Assembly (NCBI RefSeq): GCF_039724765.1
Contig: NZ_CP155729.1
Span: 2,179,501-2,243,500 of the forward strand
From: Sagittula stellata E-37
GTDB taxonomy: Bacteria; Pseudomonadota; Alphaproteobacteria; Rhodobacterales; Rhodobacteraceae
Length of the DNA: 64,000 nt
Reading direction: 5' to 3'
The notes under the pieces were generated by a model. The model saw only the letters and a program-made list of their open reading frames with translations, ran no database searches and was not told the origin of the DNA. Below, piece by piece: positions 30,494 to 39,109 of this stretch (position 1 is its first letter; each line of letters starts with the position of its first letter). Position numbers and translations under genes: made by a program.

Positions 30494-31003
30494 TCAGGCT
30501 GCGATACCGGCCTCGGCGACGACACCTTCGCCGCGCTTGAGTTCGCGGACACGGACATCGCCGGTTGCGAAGGCCTTCGCCAGAACGTCGACGGCCAGCC
30601 ATGGCTTCGCGTCACCGCACATGAAGACGTCGAATGCGCCGTAGCCGATTTCAGGCCACGTGTGGACCGAGATGTGGCTTTCCGCCAGCACGGCCACGCC
30701 GCTCACGCCCTGGGGGCTGAACTTGTGCGTGTGGATGTGCAGCAACGTGGCGCCACAGGTGTCCACACAGTCGCGGAAAGCCTGCTGGATGCGCGACTCG
30801 TCGTCGAGTCCGACACCGTTCACCACCTCGATGATGAGGTGGGTGCCGGCAAAGACGGCGCCATCGCGGCGGATAAAGTGGTCATCGCGGCTTTCGTCGA
30901 ACACGTCGCGCGCGGTGGTTTCGGGACATGTCCCGGTCGTGTCTTCCTCGTGGGCGCCAGTCTCCAGACCGTACCCCAGTTGGAAGAGGTTGATGTCCTT
31001 CAT
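30494..31003 (-). CDS. speD: S-adenosylmethionine decarboxylase proenzyme
   Basis: SpeD makes the aminopropyl donor for SpeE. It is a self-cleaving pyruvoyl enzyme: the site is between Glu108 and Ser109 in LAESHISVHTWPE, and Cys129 in FDVFMCGDA is the conserved proton donor. The 169-residue length is longer than the short bacterial form by an N-terminal part of about 40 residues (HEEDTTGTCPETTARDVF). The start at 31003 follows GAGGAGG. The long leader has hairpins. Confidence 0.94.
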   Translation of the reverse strand: MKDINLFQLGYGLETGAHEEDTTGTCPETTARDVFDESRDDHFIRRDGAVFAGTHLIIEVVNGVGLDDESRIQQAFRDCVDTCGATLLHIHTHKFSPQGVSGVAVLAESHISVHTWPEIGYGAFDVFMCGDAKPWLAVDVLAKAFATGDVRVRELKRGEGVVAEAGIAA

Positions 31004-31055
31004 GACATTCGCCTCCTCAAGCCAGTAGTGCGTTCCAGTCGGTTCCTTAGCGCCC

Positions 31056-31109
31056 CCCTGACCGGCAGGGTTGGGATCGGTCCCGAAAGTCCATCTCACC
31101 TAAAGGGTG
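31056..31109 (-). promoter_or_regulatory. Hairpin-rich leader of speD
   Basis: In the sense direction three small hairpins follow in turn: CACC/GGTG with loop CTTTA (31097-31109), GGGA/TCCC (31073-31084) and CCCTG/CAGGG (31056-31070). They end about 50 bases before the speD start. No match to a known riboswitch consensus was recognised. Polyamine or SAM control is inference. Confidence 0.4.
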
Positions 31110-31222
31110 GGGACGCGTCGATCAAGTGGCAATTCTGCGGGTGCGAAAGATTATGCCGGCGGACGGGAGTGATGCCCGCCGGCGGCCCCGGAGCGAGGGG
31201 TCCGGGGCTTTGTCTGGCGGGG

Positions 31223-31447
31223 TTACTGCCAGAACTTGCGGTTGGCTTCCTGCCGCGCGGTGAGCGCGTCGATACCCACGTCTTTCAGCATATGCGGGTC
31301 GAGATCGGCCAGCGCCTGTCGCGTGCGCCGTTGCTCAGCCCATTTCGCCGAGACGACCGCAACACGCAGCGCCACGCTTGCCACCAGCGGGAGCGGGCGG
31401 CTCTTGTCGAGGTAGGTCAGTGCTTCACGCGTGACGATCTGTGTCAT
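31223..31447 (-). CDS. DUF1127 (YjiS-like) small protein
   Basis: A 74-residue basic protein of the DUF1127 family, with the typical C-terminal motif LADLDPHMLKDVGIDALTARQEANRKFW. DUF1127 proteins in Rhodobacter and Agrobacterium can bind RNA and affect small-RNA turnover. The start at MTQIVTREALTYLDKS was chosen as the first family-like Met with a ribosome site (AAAGGGAT). Divergent from the MocR-type gene, with shared operators between. Confidence 0.88.
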   Translation of the reverse strand: MTQIVTREALTYLDKSRPLPLVASVALRVAVVSAKWAEQRRTRQALADLDPHMLKDVGIDALTARQEANRKFWQ

Positions 31448-31462
31448 GGGTATCCCTTTCAA

Positions 31463-31552
31463 TTGTATTGACACAAAGTACCTGTATTTGGTATTTTTAT
31501 TGATACAATGCGCTTTCATGAGGGTCGAGACAATTATTGTGATGGATACAAT
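31463..31552. promoter_or_regulatory. Three ATTG/CAAT operator-like repeats
   Basis: Three inverted repeats of the ATTGT/ACAAT type: TTGTATTGACACAA (31463-31476), ATTGATACAAT (31499-31509) and ATTGTGATGGATACAAT (31536-31552). The last covers the ATG used here as the MocR start. The spacing (36-37 bases) suggests cooperative binding by the MocR-type regulator, controlling itself and the DUF1127 gene. Confidence 0.6.
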
Positions 31553-32933
31553 TTCAGATCTCTATGGGTTGCAGGATGCAGGTCCCAAGTATCGGGCCGT
31601 AGCGGGCGCACTGAAAGACGCGATTGCGCAGGGCGATCTCGGTGTCGGTGACCGGCTGCCCCCTGTCCGCGAACTCGCCTGGCAACTGAAGATCACCCCC
31701 GGTACGGTCGCGCGTGCCTACACCATCCTGACGGACGAGGGCCTTCTCGTGGCCGAGGTCGGTCGTGGCACCTTTGTCGCCGACCGGACACGGCCGCAAC
31801 CGCCCGGTCCGCTGCTGAGCTTCGACGAGACGACGCCTGACAACATCAACCTTTTTTATTCGCGGCCGCCGGACGTGGGGCAGGTGGCCCTGATCAGCGA
31901 CGGCATGCGCCGGCTCGCCGACAAACCGCGCCATTCGCTGATGGACTATCCCTCTGCCGAAGCCTACGCGCCGGCCCGCAGGGCTGTGTTGCGCTGGTTG
32001 TCCGATGCGGTTCTGGGGCCTGCGGACGAGGACCAGATCGTCCTGTCGCATGGCGGTCAGTCCGGCGTGTCGCTGGTGATGCAGGCCGTGTTGCGCGGAC
32101 CGTCACCGGTGGTGCTGGTAGAGGAGGTCTTTTACCCCGGCTTCCGCCGCGCGGCACAATTGGCGCGGGCGGAGGTTGTGCCGGTGCCGATGGACTCGTA
32201 CGGATTGATCCCCTCTGCGCTCGATGAACTGTGCAAGAAGCACGATGCGCAGGTGCTTTGTACCAGTGCCGAAGTGCACAATCCGACGGGATTGTTCACG
32301 CCGCCCGAGCGCAGGGCCGAAATCGCGAAGGTTGCCGCGCGCCACGGGTTGAACGTGCTGGAAGATGACTGCTACCGGCTGGGCCCGTCGCGCGCGCCGA
32401 CCTACCGCGCGCTGCTGCCGGATCTCGGCTGGTACGTGAACTCGCTGTCGAAGACGCTGGCGCCCAGCCTGAGGATCGGGTTCGTCGTCGCCCCGCCGTC
32501 GCAGGCGCGGCGGTTGCGACAGACGGCGGAACACGGGTTCTTCGGGCTGTCAGAACCCTTGGCCATGCTGGTAGAGGATCTGTTGCAGCGGGACGAGACC
32601 TACGAGGTAACGATCCGCGCCCGCGAAGAGATCGCCCGTTACGTCCGTGTCGCCGTCAACGTGCTCGGGCGATATGACCTGACCTGGAACGAACAGGTGC
32701 CATTCCTCTGGTTGAGACTTCCGCAGGGCTGGCGCGCGGGATCCTTTGCGCAGGCAGCCGAGGCGCAGGGCGTGCGCATCCGCGCGGCAGAGGAATTTGT
32801 CCCACGCGACGGATTTGTGCCCCACGCCGTGCGGATCGGCGTGAACGCCCAACTGTCGCTCAAGACCTTCGAAACGGCAATCTCGCGTCTGCGGGACATG
32901 CTGGATAACCCGCCCGAACGGATGACCGTATGA
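31542..32933 (+). CDS. MocR-type regulator (GntR helix-turn-helix plus aminotransferase domain)
   Basis: A 463-residue transcription factor. The N-terminal GntR winged helix (KYRAVAGALKDAIAQGDLGVGDRLPPVRELAWQL) is followed by a type-I aminotransferase fold, with the PLP-binding Lys304 in VNSLSKTLAPSLRIGF. MocR regulators use PLP as a cofactor to sense amines or vitamin B6. An upstream in-frame ATG at 31518 would add eight residues. It overlaps the acetyltransferase gene at ATGA (32930-32933). Confidence 0.88.
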   Translation: MDTISDLYGLQDAGPKYRAVAGALKDAIAQGDLGVGDRLPPVRELAWQLKITPGTVARAYTILTDEGLLVAEVGRGTFVADRTRPQPPGPLLSFDETTPDNINLFYSRPPDVGQVALISDGMRRLADKPRHSLMDYPSAEAYAPARRAVLRWLSDAVLGPADEDQIVLSHGGQSGVSLVMQAVLRGPSPVVLVEEVFYPGFRRAAQLARAEVVPVPMDSYGLIPSALDELCKKHDAQVLCTSAEVHNPTGLFTPPERRAEIAKVAARHGLNVLEDDCYRLGPSRAPTYRALLPDLGWYVNSLSKTLAPSLRIGFVVAPPSQARRLRQTAEHGFFGLSEPLAMLVEDLLQRDETYEVTIRAREEIARYVRVAVNVLGRYDLTWNEQVPFLWLRLPQGWRAGSFAQAAEAQGVRIRAAEEFVPRDGFVPHAVRIGVNAQLSLKTFETAISRLRDMLDNPPERMTV

Positions 32934-33463
32934 CCTGGGTCGCGGACCTGCCGACCCGTATCGTCGGCGCAACGCTGGAACTGCGGTCGCTGACCGAGGC
33001 GGATCGTGACGAGCTGTTCAAGGCAGCCTCCGATCCGGGGATCTGGGCGGGGCACCCGGCCAGCAACCGCCATGAACATGCGGCCTTCACCAGCTATTTC
33101 GACCACCTCCTGGCCTCCGGCGGGGCGTTCGTCGTGCGCAAACGAGACGGCGGGCAGGTCATTGGCTGTTCACGCTTCTATGAACCGCCGGAGACGCCGG
33201 GTGGCATCGCCATCGGCTCCACCTTCCTCGTGTGCGAGGCTTGGGGCGGTGCGGCCAACCGGGAACTGAAGGCGCTGATGCTGGGATGGGCTTTCGAACG
33301 GCAGGACCACGTGTGGCTGCACATCGACCCGGACAACGTGCGATCCCAACGCGCCACGGCCAAGCTGGGCGCACGGCTGGTGACAACGGCAGAGCTTGTT
33401 TTGGCGGGCAAAAGGGGGCTGCGGCAATGCTGGCGGCTAGATCGTCGCGATTTTATGGGGTAA
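32930..33463 (+). CDS. GNAT-family acetyltransferase
   Basis: A 177-residue protein of the RimJ/RimL-like branch: the N-terminal LELRSLTEADRDELFKAASDP, the pocket segment GCSRFYEPPETPG, and the C-terminal HIDPDNVRSQRATAKLGARLV near the acetyl-CoA site are typical. The usual Q/RxxGxG/A loop is only weakly kept, so acetylation should be treated as likely, not certain. It is translationally coupled to the MocR regulator and may modify an amine linked to it. Confidence 0.82.
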   Translation: MTWVADLPTRIVGATLELRSLTEADRDELFKAASDPGIWAGHPASNRHEHAAFTSYFDHLLASGGAFVVRKRDGGQVIGCSRFYEPPETPGGIAIGSTFLVCEAWGGAANRELKALMLGWAFERQDHVWLHIDPDNVRSQRATAKLGARLVTTAELVLAGKRGLRQCWRLDRRDFMG

Positions 33464-33520
33464 ATAGATACCGTAATTCTAAGACATTGATTTATAATTG
33501 AAAAATAGGACAAAGCGCGC

Positions 33521-33549
33521 TTGACGTGACTCGGGGGCGGCTTTATGAA
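33521..33549 (+). promoter_or_regulatory. Promoter of rplM-rpsI
   Basis: TTGACG at 33521-33526, 17 bases, TATGAA at 33544-33549. This gives a leader of about 57 bases before rplM. An AT-rich stretch upstream (TTTATAATTGAAAAATAGG) may act as an UP element. Confidence 0.7.
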
Positions 33550-33612
33550 CCTTCCATCGAATTTCGGGCCGGGGGTCACCTCGGCCCTTCTCTATCGAAA
33601 CGGACGACACAC

Positions 33613-34071
33613 ATGAAAACCTTCTCTGCAACTCCGGCAGACATCGACAAGAAGTGGATCGTGATCGACGCCGAAGGCATCGTTCTCGGTCGCCTCGCTG
33701 CGATCGTCGCCACACGGCTGCGCGGCAAGCACAAGCCGTCCTTCACCCCCCACATGGACATGGGTGACAACGTCATCATCGTGAACGCCGACAAGGTCCA
33801 GCTGACCGGCAAGAAGCGCGAAGAGAACTTCTACTGGCACACCGGCCACCCGGGCGGCATCAAGTCCCGCACGAAGGCACAGATCCTTGAGGGCGCACAC
33901 CCCGAGCGCGTCGTGTTTCAGGCCGTCAAGCGCATGCTTCCGGGCAACCGCCTGTCGCGCCAGCTGATGACCAACCTGCGTGTTTATGCAGGCGCGGAGC
34001 ACCCGCACGATGCCCAGAACCCCGAAGTTCTGGACGTCAAGACCAAGAACTCCAAGAACACCCGGGTGTAA
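33613..34071 (+). CDS. rplM: 50S ribosomal protein L13
   Basis: A 152-residue L13 with typical [21 protein letters not shown] at the start and the C-terminal [24 protein letters not shown]. The start at [12 protein letters not shown] was chosen because upstream frame codons lie inside the leader. The rpsI gene follows two bases after the stop. Confidence 0.98.
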   Translation: MKTFSATPADIDKKWIVIDAEGIVLGRLAAIVATRLRGKHKPSFTPHMDMGDNVIIVNADKVQLTGKKREENFYWHTGHPGGIKSRTKAQILEGAHPERVVFQAVKRMLPGNRLSRQLMTNLRVYAGAEHPHDAQNPEVLDVKTKNSKNTRV

Positions 34072-34073
34072 TC

Positions 34074-34568
34074 ATGGCTGAACAGATCAACTCTCTTGAT
34101 GACCTCGCCAAGGCCGTGACCGACGATATCGGTGCAGTCCAGGGCGTCGAAGAAGCCCCGCGTGAGCCGGTTCGCGATGAACTCGGCCGCTCCTACGCCA
34201 CCGGCAAGCGGAAGGACGCTGTCGCACGCGTCTGGATCAAGCCCGGTTCCGGCAAGGTTATTGTGAACGGCAAGGACCAGGACGTGTACTTCGCGCGCCC
34301 TGTGCTTCAGCTGATCCTCCGCCAGCCGTTCCAGGTTGCCGGCGTCGAAGGCGAATTCGATGTGATGGCCACCGTGAAGGGCGGCGGCCTAACCGGTCAG
34401 GCCGGTGCGGTCAAGCACGGCATCTCCAAGGCGCTGCAGCTCTACAACCCGGAACTGCGGTCCGCACTGAAGGCCGCCGGCTTCCTGACCCGTGACAGCC
34501 GTGTGGTGGAACGTAAGAAGTTCGGTAAGCGCAAGGCGCGCCGCTCGTTCCAGTTCTCGAAGCGTTAA
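34074..34568 (+). CDS. rpsI: 30S ribosomal protein S9
   Basis: A 164-residue S9. The core begins near residue 35 ([18 protein letters not shown]) and ends in the C-terminal [16 protein letters not shown] that reaches the P-site tRNA. The N-terminal 35-residue acidic extension ([23 protein letters not shown]) is longer than in Escherichia coli and is common in alphaproteobacteria. Cotranscribed with rplM and ended by a strong terminator. Confidence 0.98.
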   Translation: MAEQINSLDDLAKAVTDDIGAVQGVEEAPREPVRDELGRSYATGKRKDAVARVWIKPGSGKVIVNGKDQDVYFARPVLQLILRQPFQVAGVEGEFDVMATVKGGGLTGQAGAVKHGISKALQLYNPELRSALKAAGFLTRDSRVVERKKFGKRKARRSFQFSKR

Positions 34569-34607
34569 GTTTCTTGCCGGGTGCGTCACGCACCTTGTGG
34601 ACAATGC

Positions 34608-34636
34608 AAAGGGCGGCCCCTTGGGTCGCCCTTTTT
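34608..34636 (+). terminator. Intrinsic terminator after rpsI
   Basis: Stem AAGGGCG/CGCCCTT with an inner GGCCCC part, followed by five T. Confidence 0.85.
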
Positions 34637-34677
34637 GCTGCTTCCCGCGTCGCGCGGGGTGGGGTAAGCCTCGGCGC

Positions 34678-35715
34678 ATGTTGAAGGTGACGATAGAAGA
34701 CGCCGGGGATCTTGCGCGTGTCGTACACGGGACGGTCGATCCGTCCCGTCTCACATTGTTTTCCACGATGAAGAACGAGATGGCCTTCCTGCCCGCGTGG
34801 CTGGCCCATCACCGGTCCATCGGATTCGATCAGTTCCTGATCTGGGACGACGCCTCGGACGATGGGTCGTTCGAATACCTGTCGGCGCAGGACGACGTGG
34901 TCGTCATGCAATCCGAACTGGGGTTCGGGGATGCCGTGCTGTACCGGGACCCGGATGGCGTCGAGAGGGAAGACCGCGTCGGCACCTATTTCAAGATCGC
35001 GCTGCCGCACCTGTTCTTTGACGGAGCATACGTGGGTTATGTCGACGCGGACGAGTTTCTGCTGCTGCCGCCCGGTGTGACTGCCATCTCGGAGGTCGTG
35101 GCACGGCTGAACCGCGAAGGCGCGCCATCAGTCGTGGCCTCGGTGGTCGAGTACTTCCCGGCCTCCGTCTCCGGCCTCAGCGGCGCCGTTCCTCAGACCC
35201 TGAACGGATTGTTCGCGGCCTATCCGTACTTCGAGGCGGAAAAGCTGGTCGATCTCATTCCCGGCGCCCAGCCAAGGCTTGTCGGGAAGGCGAAGACAAC
35301 GCGCCTTTTCAATGCCTTCTCTGTCGAACCCAAAGTGGTTCGAAGCGGCTGGCAACGGGTCTGGATGTCGTCCAGGGCCAAGAAAGCGCAGCGGTTCCAG
35401 AAGTCCGCTCGGCACAAGACGCCGCTGGTGCGGCGGGATGCACAGACAAGACTGACCGGTTCGCACTACGCCAATCAGCCGCCGTCATCGGATGTCCTGC
35501 TGTGCGTGGCGCATTTCGTTTTCACCGCGCAATTCGCCGAAAAGATCGCCCGGGCGACGGCGTGGGGGGCGCATGCCAACGGGGCTGCCAAGTACCGGTA
35601 CTACGCGGAACTTCTCGATAAGATGGCCGGTGTGGACGATGGGTTTCTCGACGGGAATTCAGTGGCCTACGAGGGGCCAGAGCAACTCGTCGCGGCGGGC
35701 CTCATGCGGTGGTAA
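34678..35715 (+). CDS. Glycosyltransferase family 2-like protein
   Basis: A 345-residue cytoplasmic protein of the Glyco_tranf_2_4 group. It begins with the fold's LTLFSTMKNEMAFLPAWLAHHRSIGFDQFLIWDDASDDGS and carries the metal-binding DAD in GYVDADEFLLLP. The substrate sugar is unknown. No signal peptide. It lies after the ribosomal-protein terminator and overlaps the convergent sulfotransferase gene by 14 bases. Confidence 0.83.
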   Translation: MLKVTIEDAGDLARVVHGTVDPSRLTLFSTMKNEMAFLPAWLAHHRSIGFDQFLIWDDASDDGSFEYLSAQDDVVVMQSELGFGDAVLYRDPDGVEREDRVGTYFKIALPHLFFDGAYVGYVDADEFLLLPPGVTAISEVVARLNREGAPSVVASVVEYFPASVSGLSGAVPQTLNGLFAAYPYFEAEKLVDLIPGAQPRLVGKAKTTRLFNAFSVEPKVVRSGWQRVWMSSRAKKAQRFQKSARHKTPLVRRDAQTRLTGSHYANQPPSSDVLLCVAHFVFTAQFAEKIARATAWGAHANGAAKYRYYAELLDKMAGVDDGFLDGNSVAYEGPEQLVAAGLMRW

Positions 35716-36559
35716 GCGCGTATTTCGCCGACGGCCACAGCGTCGCGATTTGCGGAAAACGGACGGCCACGGTTTCGTAGACCGGGCGATAGTGCGCCGC
35801 GATCTCGGCCAGCACCTCCTCCGGCACGCCGCTGCCCTTGGCCCGCGCATTGACCGCCTGACCGCCGGCATCCGCGTCGACCGGCACGTGGGCAAACTCG
35901 GCCAGTGCGGCGATTCCCTTCGGCGTGAACAGCTCTTCGAACAGGCAGAGATGGCTGTCCCGCGATTCGAAAACCTGCGAGATGGCGGCCATTGTCCGGT
36001 CGTAACGTGTGCGTGCCTCCGCCTCTGCGCCGGCGTAGAAGGCAAGAAGCGGCTCGGTGTTGTCTTCGGAGGATGGCAGGCGGCCCTTGGCCATTTCCAT
36101 GCGCATGTGCGACCGGATGCGATCCACGGGATCGCGCATTGAAAATAGAACCTTGACTGCGATTCCACGCCGATCGAAACCGTCCCTGATCCGGGTCAGA
36201 GTCTCGGGCGGCAGGGCTGCGTAAGACGGGCTGATGTCGCCGGTCCGCACGGTGCCGGGACGGTCGAGCAGCCGGGCGAAGTAGTCGAAATACGCGTCTG
36301 GGTCCGATTGCAGACGCCAGCGCAGATGTTGGGCCGGCTCCGATGCGCCGACGCCTGTCTTGGCCTTGGCGCGCAGTCGTTCAACAGGGGAACGCGCCGC
36401 AACCTTGTAGCGGGCAAAGACGCCGCCCAAGGTGTGCTCCCAGATCTGATATTCCCCCAAACGCCCGAAATCCGAACCTGATTGCCGCGCCAGATAGGCC
36501 TGTATCCAGGTAGAGCCGCATTTCTGGCCACCGAGGCCGAGGTAGAATATCGGGGTCAT
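35702..36559 (-). CDS. Sulfotransferase-family protein
   Basis: A 285-residue protein of the PAPS-dependent sulfotransferase fold. The 5'-phosphosulfate loop is LGLGGQKCGSTWIQAY near the N-terminus, and the 3'-phosphate site is SMRDPVDRIRSHMRME around residue 145. Acceptor unknown; bacterial members sulfate carbohydrates or lipids. The gene overlaps the 3' end of the glycosyltransferase gene, so surface polysaccharide modification is a reasonable guess. Confidence 0.83.
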   Translation of the reverse strand: MTPIFYLGLGGQKCGSTWIQAYLARQSGSDFGRLGEYQIWEHTLGGVFARYKVAARSPVERLRAKAKTGVGASEPAQHLRWRLQSDPDAYFDYFARLLDRPGTVRTGDISPSYAALPPETLTRIRDGFDRRGIAVKVLFSMRDPVDRIRSHMRMEMAKGRLPSSEDNTEPLLAFYAGAEAEARTRYDRTMAAISQVFESRDSHLCLFEELFTPKGIAALAEFAHVPVDADAGGQAVNARAKGSGVPEEVLAEIAAHYRPVYETVAVRFPQIATLWPSAKYALTTA

Positions 36560-36598
36560 GGCGTCCTCCGGCAGTGTCGGGCGATCAGGGGTTTCAGG

Positions 36599-37216
36599 TC
36601 AGTTGTCCGGCGGCAAGAGGCCCAGGCCACGAAGATACACGCCGATGCCGCTTTCCAGAAGGTCCTCGGGGGGGAAGGGGGACTGTGTGCCCGGCGAGTT
36701 TCGGGCGAACAGTTCGACGACACCGTGTGACAAGGCCCAGATATGGGCAGAGAACATCTGCGGCGGCGGGCGTTTTTCCGGCGGGATATGTTGTGACAGT
36801 TCGGCGGCGGCGCGTTCCAGGACGCCCCGCGCGCGGGCCGAGATCTGCGCCAGTTCCGGAGAGTGGTTCACGGACACGCCGCTTTCGAACATCGCGATGT
36901 AGTGTCCCGGATACCGCCTAGCGAACGCAAGGTAGGCGCGGCCCGTCGCCTCGAACGCCGACAGCGCGGACGGCTGACCCTTGTCGTAGGCGTATTGCAT
37001 CACGTCGGCGAATATCTCGTAGCCCTGGCGCGCGGCCTCGGCGATCAGGTCTTCGCGGCCCGCGAAATGGCGGTAGACGGCCGCGGGTGTGACCCCGGCC
37101 TGCTTGGCCGCCTCCGAAAGGGTGAAGCCGGTCGGGCCCTTTTCTTCGATCAGTTGCAGGGCCGCTTCGACCAGCGCCTGCCGCAGGTTGCCATGATGGT
37201 AGCCGCGTTTGCCCAT
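36599..37216 (-). CDS. TetR-family regulator with WHG-type C-terminal domain
   Basis: A 205-residue repressor. The N-terminal helix-turn-helix is LRQALVEAALQLIEEKGPTGFTLSEAAKQAGVTPAAVYRHFAGREDLIAEAA. The C-terminal ligand domain (ALSAFEATGRAYLAFARRYPGHYIAMFE) matches the TetR_C_33/WHG group. The ligand and target are unknown; PPK2 lies downstream on the same strand, 60 bases away, and the sulfotransferase lies upstream in map terms on the same strand. Confidence 0.88.
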   Translation of the reverse strand: MGKRGYHHGNLRQALVEAALQLIEEKGPTGFTLSEAAKQAGVTPAAVYRHFAGREDLIAEAARQGYEIFADVMQYAYDKGQPSALSAFEATGRAYLAFARRYPGHYIAMFESGVSVNHSPELAQISARARGVLERAAAELSQHIPPEKRPPPQMFSAHIWALSHGVVELFARNSPGTQSPFPPEDLLESGIGVYLRGLGLLPPDN

Positions 37217-37276
37217 GTTCCGGGGACACCTCCGTTTCTCAGGGACTTAGCCTGCGCAGGGCGGCAGGGAAAGGGT

Positions 37277-38152
37277 TCAGGCGTCCCAGAGGTCGGGTCC
37301 ACCGCAAATCGCCGGGTCCGGATGGCCAAGCGCCTGCTGGTCCTTCCTGGAATAGTCGAGATGCGTCAGCACATGACGGATGGCGGACAGGCGAGCGCGT
37401 TTCTTATCGTCGGACCTGATGATCGTCCAAGGCGCGCTGGCGGTATGCGTTCGATGCAGCGTCTCTTGGATTGCGGCGGAATAGGCATCCCACCGGCTGA
37501 GGCCTTCGACGTCGATCCGGCTCAGTTTCCATTGCTTCAACGGATCGGATTCGCGTTTCAGAAACCGGCGGAGCTGTTCGGCGCGGCCTACGTTCAACCA
37601 GATCTTGAAGAGGTGGATGCCTTCGTCGACCAGCATCTTCTCGAAGTCCGGCACCTGTGAAAAGAAATGCTCCCTCTGTTGGGCGGTACAGAACCCGAAG
37701 ACATGTTCCACGACGCCGCGATTGTACCAGGAACGGTCGAAGAACACGATCTCGCCGGCGGCGGGCAGGTGGTCGACGTAGCGTTGGAAGTACCATTGCG
37801 TCGCCTCCCGGTCGGTCGGTTTGGGCAGAGCAACGACACGGGCGCCGCGCGGATTCAGGTTCATGCGGAACCGAGCGATGGTGCCGCCCTTGCCAGCAGC
37901 ATCGCGGCCTTCGAAGACCATGGCGATGCGATGGCCTTCCTGCTTGGCCCATGCCTGCATCTTGACCAGTTCGATCTGCAGCGCCTCAAGCTCTTTGTCG
38001 TAATCCTTGCCGGACATCTGCTCGGCGTAGGGATAGCCCGCATCCAGAATATCTTTCTTGTCCGCCGATGAAATGGACGCCTGCACGTCCTTTGGTGCAT
38101 CGTTTTCGGCGTATCGTGATATGGCACCGTCGAAAGGCAGGTCTTGAGGCAT
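37277..38152 (-). CDS. ppk2: Polyphosphate kinase 2
   Basis: PPK2 transfers phosphate between polyphosphate and a nucleotide. The 291-residue protein has the Walker A motif [15 protein letters not shown] (residues 81-95), the Walker B-like [13 protein letters not shown], and the lid region [14 protein letters not shown]. The single-domain length fits class I PPK2, which uses ADP or GDP. An in-frame ATG three codons upstream (38161) is possible. Divergent from a lipoprotein L,D-transpeptidase gene 130 bases away. Confidence 0.94.
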   Translation of the reverse strand: MPQDLPFDGAISRYAENDAPKDVQASISSADKKDILDAGYPYAEQMSGKDYDKELEALQIELVKMQAWAKQEGHRIAMVFEGRDAAGKGGTIARFRMNLNPRGARVVALPKPTDREATQWYFQRYVDHLPAAGEIVFFDRSWYNRGVVEHVFGFCTAQQREHFFSQVPDFEKMLVDEGIHLFKIWLNVGRAEQLRRFLKRESDPLKQWKLSRIDVEGLSRWDAYSAAIQETLHRTHTASAPWTIIRSDDKKRARLSAIRHVLTHLDYSRKDQQALGHPDPAICGGPDLWDA

Positions 38153-38282
38153 GATTTCCATCCGTTTCGCTGCCGTGATTATGGCTTTCCGGGTCGAGGA
38201 TGGCAAACTGCGCCTGCCCGTCGGAACAATCCAGCCAGAACAACCGTTTGCCTTGCGAAGACTACTGGAAAGGCATCCCCTG

Positions 38283-39101
38283 ATGACATACGTCCCCAAA
38301 CCGGTCGCCGGACTGGTACTTCTCTCGCTTGTCGCGGCCTGTGCACGTCCGCTTCCGCCGGTTTCGGACGGTTCGCAGGTCCAGCCACAGCCGACACCCA
38401 ACGTGGCGATGACAGAGAACGGGTATCTGGCCGAAGTCGAGGTTCTGCCGCCGGAGCCGCCGCGCAAGCGTCCGCTTCGGCCCGCGACGCGCTCGATGTA
38501 CATGTCGACGCAGGACAACGGCATGACGATACCTGCCGTACCGGAGAAGTACCTTAGCGAGGAAAAGAAGCGCCAGCTTGTCGACTACTACGCGCCGTAT
38601 CCGGCCGGCACGATCATCGTCGATCCGGTGGCCACCAAACTGTATCACATTCAGGGCAACGATCGGGCGATGCAGTATACGGTGGCGGTCGGCGCCGCGG
38701 GGCGCGCTTTCCAGGGCGAGGCGAAAGTGGCCTATCAGCGCGACTGGCCGACATGGACGCCGACGCAGAACATGATCCGGCGCGAGCCCGAGGTCTACAA
38801 CCAGTTCAAGGACGGCATGGAGGGCGGGCTGGACAATCCGCTCGGCGCCCGCGCCCTGTACCTCTACCGGAACGGCAAGGATACGCTCTACCGTATTCAT
38901 GGCACGCGCAGCCCCGCGTCCATCGGGCACGCGGTTTCGTCGGGCTGCATCCGGCTGTTCAACCAGGACATCATCCATCTTGCAGAGCAGGTGAAGAACG
39001 GCGCGCGGGTGATCGTGTTGAACGAGAGCGAGACGGGCAAATACCTTCGAGCGCCGTCGGATGTGGTGCAACTGGCCGAGGATGCGATCAACGCGGGCTG
39101 A
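38283..39101 (+). CDS. L,D-transpeptidase lipoprotein (ErfK/YbiS family)
   Basis: A 272-residue periplasmic lipoprotein. The signal peptide ends in the lipobox LVAAC with Cys20. The YkuD domain (about residues 110-260) has the catalytic motif [11 protein letters not shown] with His216 and Cys222. Members of this family crosslink murein or attach lipoproteins to it. A second, larger L,D-transpeptidase is encoded at 10.4 kb. The start was set at [10 protein letters not shown], where GGAAAGG precedes. Confidence 0.92.
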   Translation: MTYVPKPVAGLVLLSLVAACARPLPPVSDGSQVQPQPTPNVAMTENGYLAEVEVLPPEPPRKRPLRPATRSMYMSTQDNGMTIPAVPEKYLSEEKKRQLVDYYAPYPAGTIIVDPVATKLYHIQGNDRAMQYTVAVGAAGRAFQGEAKVAYQRDWPTWTPTQNMIRREPEVYNQFKDGMEGGLDNPLGARALYLYRNGKDTLYRIHGTRSPASIGHAVSSGCIRLFNQDIIHLAEQVKNGARVIVLNESETGKYLRAPSDVVQLAEDAINAG

Positions 39102-39109
39102 GGTCAGCC

